DNA of 64,000 nt from the NCBI RefSeq assembly GCF_031954365.1, contig NZ_JAUSVZ010000013.1. One strand, 5' to 3'. The translations under genes were made by a program, and so were the position numbers. The notes beneath the pieces are model-generated. The model had not been told where the DNA came from and ran no database searches. It was given only the letters and a program-made list of their open reading frames with translations. Within the stretch, counting starts at the first letter, position 1; the number at the start of each line of letters is the position of its first letter. Shown one piece after another: positions 25,797-33,584 of this stretch. This DNA comes from Brevibacillus aydinogluensis (lineage in GTDB: Bacteria; Bacillota; Bacilli; Brevibacillales; Brevibacillaceae).

Positions 25797-28271
25797 TCAG
25801 CTCACGACCCGCGGCCGTTCCAGCTTGGGCATCCCGTGCACCTGGATGGCCGACCACTGCGGCACAAAACGGTCGAGGCGAGCCACCAGCACGGTCATAT
25901 CGTCGACAATGCTGCCGGAGTGCTGCCGGATCACCCGCTCCAAAAGCAGGTCGGCCACTTCCTGCGGGTCGTCCGTCTGCAGTTCGGAAATCATCCGCTT
26001 CATCCAGACCTGCCTGTTTTCGATGTGTCGGGGCGCCTCGTAAATGCCGTCGGACATCATGATCAGCAGGTCGCCTGGCTTCAATGTCCGCGTAACCACA
26101 TCCACCTCGATATCCTCCAATATGCCGGCGGGCAGGTTGCTGGCGGTTACAGTGATGACGTCATCCCCCCGTTTGATGAAGCTGGGGGTAGAGCCGATTT
26201 TGACAAACCTGACATGGGCGGTCTGCAGGTCGATCAGCGCGAGATCGACCGTGGCAAACATCTCGTCGGTGGAGCGCAGCGCCAGTACGGAATTGACGGT
26301 CTTGATCGACAGTTTTTCGTCGATACCCGACCGGAGCAGCTGCTGCAGCATGTCCAACGCCGACTGGCTCTCCAGATACGCCCGCTCGCCGTTACCCATA
26401 CCGTCGCTGATCGCCAAGGCCATCTTGCTGTTGCCCAGATCCATCGTGCGGAAACTGTCGCCGGACAACAGCTTGCCGTCCTTGGCGGCGCCGGCCACTC
26501 CGATGTCGATGTCGAACGCTTTGGCGGAAGCAAGGCACATCCGGCACGCCCCATCCTTTTGCGGCTCGCAGTGCCGCTCCCTCACCACGATGTTCTCGCC
26601 CAGGATTTCGGTCAGCATCGGAGCGACGATTTTGGCACACTCGTCCCGTCCGTAACAGGTCGGCTGGCTGATCTCGATGTCTACCTTGCCTTCTTCCAGG
26701 TTATGGATCTCCACACGACGCACAGACAGCCCCAGTCCTTCCAGGGCCTGCGACACCTGCTTTTCCTGCAGGGTCAGCTCCATGCCCTCCCGCTGAATCT
26801 CGCGGGCAAAATCGCTCATCACCCGGGAGACACCTGACAGTTGGTCGGCCACCAGCTTGCGGCTTTCCCGCACCTGCCGCTTCAACTGCTCAAATGACTG
26901 CTCCCGTTCGAATTCCTGCTCCATTACGGTAAACACCTTGTCCACCTTGACACATTTGCGCTCCCAGTCGCGCGGCGGAGTGACGCCGGCCAGCGTGCCG
27001 GTTTCGTACAGTTTTTCCGCCAGCCAGCGCATCCCTTGATACGTGGCCTGCGTATCCTTTTCCCAACACTGTTCTTTTTTCCAGCACTTCTGGCAGGTAA
27101 ACGAGGTCACCCGGCTCAGGAAGACGTCTGCCTGTTCTTCCCGCTCCTCGGCGTCGGACGTCTGGGCAAAGCTTTTGGAAAGCTGCGTGAACAGCTCGGC
27201 GAACTGCTGGATTTTCCCCGCCGTCACATCCCGCACGCGCCGCATGTACTCCTGGTGGGATTGCAGGTTTTCCGGCGTGCCGGGGATGAATCGGGCGACT
27301 TTTTTCCACAAAGCCGCCGGCGTCAGGACGAACAGGAGGATGGCCAGTCCCGATTCGGTCAACGACAGGTACAGGGTGTCCTCCGCCCCGCCGTAGATCG
27401 CCAGAATCGCCGTGCCGATCAAAAGCCCGGCGGAGACCCCTGCCTTGCCCGCCTCCTTGAGCAGTCCGGCCAGCAATCCGGAAAAAGCGAGCAGATTGAT
27501 TTGCAGCAGCGCGCTGACGTTGGCCAGGCTGAGGATAAGACCGGTGACGACCCCCACCGCTGCCCCGATCGTCCCGCCGCCGGTAAAGGCAAACAGCAGC
27601 AGCAGGTAACGGGAGAGCACGTGTTCCATGGAGACGCCTTCGACGATCCAGTCCACCGTCCCCGTCATCAGCGACGCCAGCAGGATGACGAGCGACACCA
27701 CTTCTTCATTTTTCAGCGGTTCGTACGGTTTGGCCAAATGGACGATCGACAGCGACTGGATGAAGATCAGCGTCAGCACAAAGCTGAGCACGCCCTCCAC
27801 CGCCACCATTACCAGTTTGTACGTAGTTACCTGATTGGTAATGACAGCAAACAGCAGATGGCTGACGAACACCGTCACGAACACCAAAAGAGGCGTCCGG
27901 GAAAAATCCTTCCGCCGGAACCGCTCGCTCCATTTGCATACGAACAGACCAAGTGCGACACTGATGGTCGCCTGCAGGCCCAGCGGAATCGCCTGCGAAA
28001 ACGCCCCGAGGATCAGCGCCGCAGCCGAAATGATTACGCAATCCCGACGCAGGTAGTACATCACCATGAGATACGGCACAACAAACGGCGACAGCTCCTC
28101 CAGGATCAGGGCTCGTCCGAGCAAAAAGCCCATCAACATCGGAAGGACATGCCATTTTTGTGCGGTATCTGCGACCTTTTGCCCCCAGCTGCCTGTCGCC
28201 GCTTCCCATTGTTGTGAGACACGGCGCGCCCATACATGGCCCGTGTCGGATATGTTTTTGTTTGCGATCAT
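25797..28271 (-). CDS. spoIIE: Stage II sporulation protein E phosphatase
   Basis: 824 aa, close to the 827 of B. subtilis. About ten membrane segments occupy residues 40-320. A central domain that interacts with FtsZ in the family follows, and the C-terminal PP2C-type phosphatase has the metal-binding motifs AISDGMGNGERA and MMSDGIYE. It dephosphorylates SpoIIAA to activate sigma-F and helps form the polar septum. ATG 28271 is preferred to the upstream GTG/TTG options because those overlap the promoter. The promoter has the unusual 21-nt spacing described separately. Confidence 0.96.
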   Translation of the reverse strand: MIANKNISDTGHVWARRVSQQWEAATGSWGQKVADTAQKWHVLPMLMGFLLGRALILEELSPFVVPYLMVMYYLRRDCVIISAAALILGAFSQAIPLGLQATISVALGLFVCKWSERFRRKDFSRTPLLVFVTVFVSHLLFAVITNQVTTYKLVMVAVEGVLSFVLTLIFIQSLSIVHLAKPYEPLKNEEVVSLVILLASLMTGTVDWIVEGVSMEHVLSRYLLLLFAFTGGGTIGAAVGVVTGLILSLANVSALLQINLLAFSGLLAGLLKEAGKAGVSAGLLIGTAILAIYGGAEDTLYLSLTESGLAILLFVLTPAALWKKVARFIPGTPENLQSHQEYMRRVRDVTAGKIQQFAELFTQLSKSFAQTSDAEEREEQADVFLSRVTSFTCQKCWKKEQCWEKDTQATYQGMRWLAEKLYETGTLAGVTPPRDWERKCVKVDKVFTVMEQEFEREQSFEQLKRQVRESRKLVADQLSGVSRVMSDFAREIQREGMELTLQEKQVSQALEGLGLSVRRVEIHNLEEGKVDIEISQPTCYGRDECAKIVAPMLTEILGENIVVRERHCEPQKDGACRMCLASAKAFDIDIGVAGAAKDGKLLSGDSFRTMDLGNSKMALAISDGMGNGERAYLESQSALDMLQQLLRSGIDEKLSIKTVNSVLALRSTDEMFATVDLALIDLQTAHVRFVKIGSTPSFIKRGDDVITVTASNLPAGILEDIEVDVVTRTLKPGDLLIMMSDGIYEAPRHIENRQVWMKRMISELQTDDPQEVADLLLERVIRQHSGSIVDDMTVLVARLDRFVPQWSAIQVHGMPKLERPRVVS

Positions 28272-28308
28272 CGTTACACCACCCCGTTCTGGCATCAATG
28301 TGGTTACC

Positions 28309-28341
28309 ATTATACGGAGGTGGTTTTGTAAATTTTGTCAA
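28309..28341 (-). promoter_or_regulatory. Spo0A-type spoIIE promoter with 21-nt spacer
   Basis: TTGACA (28341-28336) and TATAAT (28314-28309) are both perfect but separated by 21 nt. The same odd spacing is known for B. subtilis spoIIE, where Spo0A-P activates sigma-A. 0A-like sequences overlap the -35 (TTTTGACAAAA) and occur further upstream (TTTGTCGC). Confidence 0.85.
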
Positions 28342-28395
28342 AATACCTTGAAGCATTCTCAGAATCGTGCGACAAATTCATTGACGCAAAGGGAC

Positions 28396-28429
28396 AAAAA
28401 AAAACCGACGTTTTGGCGGTCAACGTCGG
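28396..28429 (-). terminator. Rho-independent terminator upstream of spoIIE
   Basis: Stem CCGACGTT/AACGTCGG followed by nine T on the minus strand. It ends the yabP-yabQ-divIC-yabR unit. The 136 bp between it and the yabR stop shows nothing else; no tRNA genes are seen here. Confidence 0.88.
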
Positions 28430-28565
28430 CTGACAGGTGATTCGCGCTTAGCGAAACGGGCTTAATAATTACCATTCGTCACGTTTTTAAAATGCCCTTC
28501 CTCAATTTATCGTCAAATTGCGCATTTTTGTTAGAAAGAAAAGTGAAAAAAGTCAAAACCTTTCG

Positions 28566-28931
28566 CTAACGACCTCGTCCTCGCTTGTCCCGTTTTTTCC
28601 GCAGAGACATCTGGCGGTCTTCGCTGTCCTTGAGGAACCGGCTCAGCTTTTCTTCAAACCCGTCTCCTCGCTCCCGCTGGGGACGCGGCCCCCGCTCCTT
28701 GTCCCGGGCTTTTTTAATGGACAGGCCAATCTTGCCGTCACGGACGTGCAATACCTTTACCGTCACGACATCGCCCACTTTCAGGTGCTGGTGAATATCC
28801 CTCACATACGTGTCCGCAATTTCGCTGATGTGCACGAGACCGGTCACGCCGCCGGGCAGCTCCACAAACGCGCCGAATTTCGTGATGCCAGTCACTTTTC
28901 CTTCAAGCTTGCTCCCTACCTCGACTCCCAT
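28566..28931 (-). CDS. yabR: S1-domain RNA-binding protein YabR
   Basis: 121 aa. One S1 domain (residues about 5-75: VGSKLEGKVTGITKFGAFVEL, VGDVVTVKVLHV, GKIGLSIKKA) is followed by a very basic, Arg/Lys-rich tail. Probably ribosome- or RNA-associated. ATG 28931 lies about 12 nt after GGGAGG, a long spacing, but no better start exists. It follows divIC as in B. subtilis. Confidence 0.9.
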   Translation of the reverse strand: MGVEVGSKLEGKVTGITKFGAFVELPGGVTGLVHISEIADTYVRDIHQHLKVGDVVTVKVLHVRDGKIGLSIKKARDKERGPRPQRERGDGFEEKLSRFLKDSEDRQMSLRKKRDKRGRGR

Positions 28932-28973
28932 GAAAGTGGAAAGCCTCCCTCTGCTCGTAGATAACCTGAGCGA

Positions 28974-29282
28974 CTATTCCGGAATCACGTATATGCTCTC
29001 CCCAGGCTTGGTGAGAAACCACTCTTTTCGCGCCAGTTCGGCGATGTACTCCTGGTCGTACAGACGGCTTGCCTTGTAAGACAGCTCCGCTTGCTGCTGC
29101 TGTACCTCGGCCGCTTCCTTCTTCAGGGTTTCCAGCTCCGCTTCCTTCTCAGACAGCATTCCACTCTGGAGGTAGAGTGTGTAGCCGATCCAGACAAACA
29201 GGCAGAGGACGAAGAACAGAAAGAGACGTATCCTGCGCTTTTGCCCTTTTCTGTTGACGTGAGAGGGGGATGGTGTAGTCAT
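28974..29282 (-). CDS. divIC: Septum formation initiator DivIC
   Basis: 102 aa. A basic N-terminus, a single membrane helix (LFLFFVLCLFVWIGYTLYL), then an extracellular coiled coil (SEKEAELETLKKEAAEVQQ) and a conserved beta tail (EYIAELARKEWFLTKPGE). This is the FtsB/DivIC layout, in complex with FtsL and DivIB at the division site. ATG 29282 follows AGAGGTGG. Confidence 0.92.
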   Translation of the reverse strand: MTTPSPSHVNRKGQKRRIRLFLFFVLCLFVWIGYTLYLQSGMLSEKEAELETLKKEAAEVQQQQAELSYKASRLYDQEYIAELARKEWFLTKPGESIYVIPE

Positions 29283-29303
29283 GTCAGGCCACCTCTAATG
29301 TCG

Positions 29304-29876
29304 TTACTCCTGCTTCTTCTTAGAGTGAAACCAATTCTTCCAATTGGTCCAAAATCCTGTTGTGTTTCGGTACATTTTTTTCCCCAAATGCCGACCCCAT
29401 CTGGCAAAAGGAGACGCGGTGTAACGCGCCAGCTTCCACCCAAACCCGAACACGGTCATCACGGCCGCGTACAAAGACGCAAGCAACATGAAGACCAGGC
29501 GGTAGACAAACAGGATGGGACGGATGATGAGCAGGTCAATCACCCGCAAAATGGTTCGATATAACCACTTACAAAATTTTATCACGGCCATCAGGAATTG
29601 GATATACTTCTTACTTCCTATGACAAAATACACCCATGCCCCAAACAACATGCCGAGAAAGATGGGAAACCGTACAATGCCGTCATTCACCTTGACCAGG
29701 ATGAAAAACACAAGCCCCATGCTGCCCAGCCAGAACAACACGTCGCAAACAAACAACAGCCACGCCGGCAGTCTGCTTCTTCCTGTCAAGACGTGGTAGG
29801 TATCGTACCCCATCCCCATTAGCGCCCCGCACGCCGACATGACCAGAACCGTTTGAATCTGAACGGCAATGCTCAC
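29304..29876 (-). CDS. yabQ: Spore cortex protein YabQ
   Basis: 190 aa. Five hydrophobic segments, with the YabQ pattern GALMGMGYDTYHVLTGR near residue 20. In B. subtilis YabQ is a sigma-E-dependent membrane protein needed for cortex formation. GTG 29876 overlaps the yabP stop (GTGA), with GGGAAG upstream. The C-terminus is strongly basic. Confidence 0.9.
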   Translation of the reverse strand: MSIAVQIQTVLVMSACGALMGMGYDTYHVLTGRSRLPAWLLFVCDVLFWLGSMGLVFFILVKVNDGIVRFPIFLGMLFGAWVYFVIGSKKYIQFLMAVIKFCKWLYRTILRVIDLLIIRPILFVYRLVFMLLASLYAAVMTVFGFGWKLARYTASPFARWGRHLGKKMYRNTTGFWTNWKNWFHSKKKQE

Positions 29877-30157
29877 TTGAACAACTTCCCGAAGAATCCT
29901 CTGGACCGGTCGCTGGCGTGCCCTTGTTCCAGATAGACCATTTCGTGAACCAGGCCGTCAATCGCCACTTCTCCGGTCTCCAGACTGAGGTTTTTCATAT
30001 GCAGGTTCTGGCCGCGTATGGTTAAATAGCCGCCTTCCGTCTCCAGCAAGAACTCCTCGCTGTCAAAGCTTTCGACGTTTTTCACTCCGGAAATCGCCAG
30101 GCTGCGGCGGTTGATCATCACGACTTCGTGGCGAGGCCGCTTCATCTGGTCGTTCAT
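29873..30157 (-). CDS. yabP: Sporulation protein YabP
   Basis: 94 aa. It shows the conserved core of YabP/YqfC proteins: RHEVVMINRRSLAISGVKNVESFDSEEFLL, then TIRGQNLHMKNLSLETGEVAIDG. Needed for the spore coat/cortex in B. subtilis and expressed from sigma-E there. ATG 30157 has GGAGGG at 7 nt. First gene of yabP-yabQ-divIC-yabR. Confidence 0.9.
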   Translation of the reverse strand: MNDQMKRPRHEVVMINRRSLAISGVKNVESFDSEEFLLETEGGYLTIRGQNLHMKNLSLETGEVAIDGLVHEMVYLEQGHASDRSRGFFGKLFK

Positions 30158-30190
30158 CCTGCTCCCTCCTAACGTACCGCTTCTTGTACC

Positions 30191-30219
30191 ATCGTATGGA
30201 GGGGGATGTCCTTTTAGAC
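30191..30219 (-). promoter_or_regulatory. Possible sigma-E promoter of yabP
   Basis: CATACGAT (30198-30191) matches the sigma-E -10 at seven of eight positions. The -35 region 14 nt upstream (GTCTAAA) is weak. It lies between the preceding terminator and the yabP SD. Confidence 0.5.
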
Positions 30220-30220
30220 C

Positions 30221-30255
30221 AAAAAACAGCCCCACCGAAGATGACGGTGAGGCTG
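30221..30255 (-). terminator. Rho-independent terminator of the secreted-protein gene
   Basis: An 11-bp stem with one G-U position (arms 30227-30237 and 30245-30255) is followed by six T on the minus strand. Confidence 0.88.
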
Positions 30256-30267
30256 CCCCAACACTAA

Positions 30268-30291
30268 GCCCCGTTTCCGCGGAAACGGGGC
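30268..30291 (-). repeat. Perfect 24-bp palindrome
   Basis: GCCCCGTTTCCG followed by its exact reverse complement, with no loop and no T-run. It lies between the stop of the secreted-protein gene and its terminator. It may add a second RNA hairpin or bind a protein. Confidence 0.7.
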
Positions 30292-30308
30292 AGCGTGCTT
30301 TCGTGTGT

Positions 30309-32348
30309 TTACTTGTACACGGTGTAGTTGCCGTTGTAGTAGGTGATCTTGTACTGCGTCCGCTCGGCGACGAATCGGAGCGGCACGACCGGCATGTTGT
30401 TGCGCGCCTGTACGGCGACCGGCAGCGTCACCGCCTTGCCGTTGACGGTCGCGGTCTTGGACCCGACCGTGAACTGGATGGTAGTGCCCCCGCTGACGAT
30501 CCGCGCGGAGGACTTGGTCCAGGTCACGGACATGCCGAGCGCGTCGCGGAAGAAAGACGCGGGCATCAGCGTGTGGCCGTTTACGGTGAACGGCGCTGCT
30601 GCCAGGGCTTGCGTCTTGCCCTGTTTGGTAAACGACGCCACGTTTGCCTTGAAGCTGACTGCGTTTGGCGACACGATGGTAACCGGGCGGGAGAACAGCA
30701 CTCCCTGCTGTTCGGACGTATAAACCCCGATGCTGTAGGTGCCCGGCGCAGCCGGTGCGGCGATGCCTGCCGACTCCAGCACGTTGATTTGGACCGGCAC
30801 GTTAACCGGGAGGTCTTGCGCCGGGTAGACGAGCACGTTCTTGCCGCGAACGCCGACGTACGCGGCCGCAACCCCGTTGACGGTCACGCTGTTCGGCTGG
30901 ATGTACGCCGGTACGCGGAATTCGAGCGGCAGTACGATTTCGACAAAGCCCTTGTTTTTCTCCAGCGGCATGCCCAGTGCCTTGATTCCGACCTGCAGGC
31001 CGGTGACTGCCTGCGCCGCCGTTTTGGTCAGCCCCACTGTGGCCGTGCTGTTGTCCACAGCCACCGGCGCGGCGGGAACTGCCATACCGGTGATGTCGAA
31101 CGGTTTGGACCAGTACTTTTTCTTGTCCACCGTGACGACCAGCTCGTACGATCCCGCTGTTTTCGGGTTGGTCACAAAGGCATCCAGGCCAAACTCAATG
31201 CTCAGCTTGCTGCTGCTGCTAAACCGGCTGGGCGTGCGAAAAGAAACCTTTCCGCCGCTGACGCCGACGTTGGTCACCTGTTCGCCGTTCACCTTGATCG
31301 CGGACTCGGAGATGAAGGGCGGGACCATGTCCACACTGGGAAACTCCACCGTGATGTCGGTGCCGCCGCTCACTTTGGCGGACAAATTCAGATCCATCCG
31401 GTAACTGCTGCGGGCCCCCGGAGCCTTGTCGGAGAGGGCTACGTCAAAGGACGCCTTTTTGGAATCCTTGATCTCGACTTTCTCCGACTCGTACGTACGA
31501 TTGTTGTACGACACCTTGTACACGTAGCTGGTTCCGGCCTCGGACGGGTTTTGAATATCCGCCGATGTGGCAAACTCCAGCTTGATGTAGTTGTCCCCGT
31601 CCGCGCCGCTGGGCACCTCGATTCGCACGGTGTCACTGTCCGTGACGGAGACGTTCTGGGCTTTGTAGCTGTTAACCTTGACATCGGATTTGTCGATGCT
31701 TTTCGGCAGCATGTCCTTTGCCGGGAAATCGACGTAGATGTACTTGCCCTTTTTCAACTTGTCCGACTTGGACAGGCTGATTTTGCCCAGCGTCAGCGAG
31801 GTGGAAGCTCCCGCATCTTGACTGCTTTGGCTGACTTCGAACGATTTGCTGCTTGTTTTGTTGCTGCTTGAGGATTTGCCGACGGACACCTTGTAGCTTT
31901 TTGACGACTCGTTTGAGGTCTCCACTTTGATGGTATAGTCGCCCTTGCTTTTCGGATTGGTGATCTTGTCGATCGTCAGGGTCAGCGTCGTGTCCGCCTT
32001 CACCCGTTCGTCCACTTTTACTTTGACGGTGGTCTTGCTCACTGACACGCTCTTGATGTCGATCGAGCGGCCACGGTCATCCTCCAAGCTGACGTCCGAC
32101 CGTTTCAGACTTTTGTACACCTTGTAATCGCTGGGAAACTTGACGATGATCTCGTCTCCGGCCTTCAGGTCCTTGTCGATTTCAATCTCGATCGTGTATT
32201 CGGTCTCCTCATCCGTGTCCGGATCGTCTGCTGAAACATCTTCCACGGTCAAGGCATGAACGGTCTGCGGAACTGCCGCGAACGGCCCGGTCAACACCGT
32301 GACGGCCAACAGCGCGGACAAGCCTGTTTTCGCGCTTTTGTTCACCAT
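30309..32348 (-). CDS. Secreted multidomain protein with copper amine oxidase N-terminal-like domain
   Basis: 679 aa. A signal peptide (residues about 1-33, ending near VHALT) is followed by an acidic linker. Three or four beta-rich repeats share a pattern (EYTIEIEIDKDLKAGD...IIVKFPSDY; IYVDFPAKDMLP; ITVEFPSVDMVPP...VKVNG). The C-terminal region of about 120 residues (FTVNGHTLMPASFFRDALG; VPLRFVAERT) resembles the copper amine oxidase N-domain used as a cell-surface module in Bacillales (PF07833, from memory). No enzyme active site is evident. ATG 32348 has AAGGAGG. Not at this locus in B. subtilis. Confidence 0.8.
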   Translation of the reverse strand: MVNKSAKTGLSALLAVTVLTGPFAAVPQTVHALTVEDVSADDPDTDEETEYTIEIEIDKDLKAGDEIIVKFPSDYKVYKSLKRSDVSLEDDRGRSIDIKSVSVSKTTVKVKVDERVKADTTLTLTIDKITNPKSKGDYTIKVETSNESSKSYKVSVGKSSSSNKTSSKSFEVSQSSQDAGASTSLTLGKISLSKSDKLKKGKYIYVDFPAKDMLPKSIDKSDVKVNSYKAQNVSVTDSDTVRIEVPSGADGDNYIKLEFATSADIQNPSEAGTSYVYKVSYNNRTYESEKVEIKDSKKASFDVALSDKAPGARSSYRMDLNLSAKVSGGTDITVEFPSVDMVPPFISESAIKVNGEQVTNVGVSGGKVSFRTPSRFSSSSKLSIEFGLDAFVTNPKTAGSYELVVTVDKKKYWSKPFDITGMAVPAAPVAVDNSTATVGLTKTAAQAVTGLQVGIKALGMPLEKNKGFVEIVLPLEFRVPAYIQPNSVTVNGVAAAYVGVRGKNVLVYPAQDLPVNVPVQINVLESAGIAAPAAPGTYSIGVYTSEQQGVLFSRPVTIVSPNAVSFKANVASFTKQGKTQALAAAPFTVNGHTLMPASFFRDALGMSVTWTKSSARIVSGGTTIQFTVGSKTATVNGKAVTLPVAVQARNNMPVVPLRFVAERTQYKITYYNGNYTVYK

Positions 32349-32510
32349 TAACGCCTCCTTTTCCTGCAACTCCCTCCATCATAGGAAATGAGTGGGAAAG
32401 AAGTCGTTACAAACAGGTAACAAATCCCTGCGAACCGCTTTCTCCGGTGTTTCCCGCAGCCGTGTTCGCTGCACCCTGATGGCCAGGAGGCCGCATTCAC
32501 GCGTCGATCT

Positions 32511-33179
32511 TCATCGATTCAGCCACGCCAGCAGCGCCCACCGCCGTTCCATGCGCCGCTTGTAGGCCGGCAGTCCGCGATAGACCTCAACCGCCTCGCG
32601 AAACGCCTGCTTGGCCCGTTCCTTCTGCGTAAGCTCCGCGTACAGCTTCCCCAGCTTGTAGTAGACCTCGCACGACGACGTGTGCATGGACGCCAGCTCT
32701 TCCAGGAACCCCAGCGCCTTTTCGCGCTGGTTATGGGCGGCATAGGCTTCGCCCAGCCGGAGGTACGGTTCCCCGTATTTGACGCGCGGATTGATCGTCA
32801 GAGCTTGCTGAAGCAGCCGCTCTCCCTCCTCCACCCGGCCCAATTTGAGGCAGCAGATGCCGCGATCGCTCAGATACTCGGCCGATTCTCCCATCGACGG
32901 CGCTATCTCTTCCAGATAGGCCAATGCCTCCTCGTACCGCCGCCTCTCCATGAGCAGCCGGGCGGCCTCCAGCTTTGCCGAGGTGTCGTGCGGATTGAGC
33001 GCTACCTGACGCTTGAGCGCAGCCAGACGCCGGTTTTGGCGAAACGGTTTGGTAATGTCGGGCAGCAGCCGGACAAAGCGAAGATCAAGCAGATACAAAA
33101 GAAGCAAAATGATGATCAGGGCGGCAAACGGGTTGCCGGTCAGCCACCACAAGATCGAAAACAAGAAGACTTTCCCCAC
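32511..33179 (-). CDS. Membrane-anchored TPR protein
   Basis: 222 aa. An N-terminal hydrophobic region (about residues 4-30), then a helical domain of four or five tetratricopeptide repeats (LNPHDTSAKLEAARLLMERRRYEEALAYLEE; YLRLGEAYAAHNQREKALGFLEEL; VYYKLGKLYAELTQKERAKQAFREA). TPRs bind protein partners; the partner is unknown. GTG 33179 follows AGGGAG. Co-oriented with the secreted-protein gene; the 162 bp between them holds no strong signal. Confidence 0.8.
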   Translation of the reverse strand: MGKVFLFSILWWLTGNPFAALIIILLLLYLLDLRFVRLLPDITKPFRQNRRLAALKRQVALNPHDTSAKLEAARLLMERRRYEEALAYLEEIAPSMGESAEYLSDRGICCLKLGRVEEGERLLQQALTINPRVKYGEPYLRLGEAYAAHNQREKALGFLEELASMHTSSCEVYYKLGKLYAELTQKERAKQAFREAVEVYRGLPAYKRRMERRWALLAWLNR

Positions 33180-33269
33180 AGTTTCTCCCTCTATTCTTCG
33201 CGTAAGTTGTTCGCTATTACTATAAGAGGCTCCCTGGTCATTGTCAATTTTTGTGAGAAAAAGAAAAGA

Positions 33270-33563
33270 CTACCCTCTGAGGTAGTCCTCTTCTTCCTTT
33301 TCGTCGCGCGGCACCGGCACTTCGCCTACTACGGTGTACAGGGAAGCGGCCTCCTCCTTGCGCGGGTTCTCCTTGATGTCCTCCACTTTGACCACGACGA
33401 TCTTCTGGCCGAAGCGAATTGCCAGTTTGTCGCCGATCTTGACAGTGCTGGAGGCTTTCGCAGGCCGGTCGTTGATTTCCACGCGCCCCTGATCGCACAC
33501 TTCCTTGGCCAGGGTGCGCCGTTTGATCAGCCGCGACACTTTCAGGTATTTGTCCAACCTCAT
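33270..33563 (-). CDS. rqcP: S4-domain RNA-binding protein RqcP
   Basis: 97 aa. An S4 domain starts at the first residue (MRLDKYLKVSRLIKRRTLAKEV...GRVEIND), nearly identical in pattern to B. subtilis YabO/RqcP. RqcP works with RqcH in C-terminal alanine tailing on stalled 50S subunits. ATG 33563 is preferred to the GTG two codons upstream by homology. It lies 21 bp after mazG. Confidence 0.93.
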   Translation of the reverse strand: MRLDKYLKVSRLIKRRTLAKEVCDQGRVEINDRPAKASSTVKIGDKLAIRFGQKIVVVKVEDIKENPRKEEAASLYTVVGEVPVPRDEKEEEDYLRG

Positions 33564-33584
33564 GGACACGGTTCCCCCCTTCTT

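Noticed and set aside
28430..28565. tRNA genes between yabR and spoIIE, as in B. subtilis
   Set aside because: No T-arm (GGTTC-type) or CCA-adjacent acceptor pattern could be found in the 136 bp.
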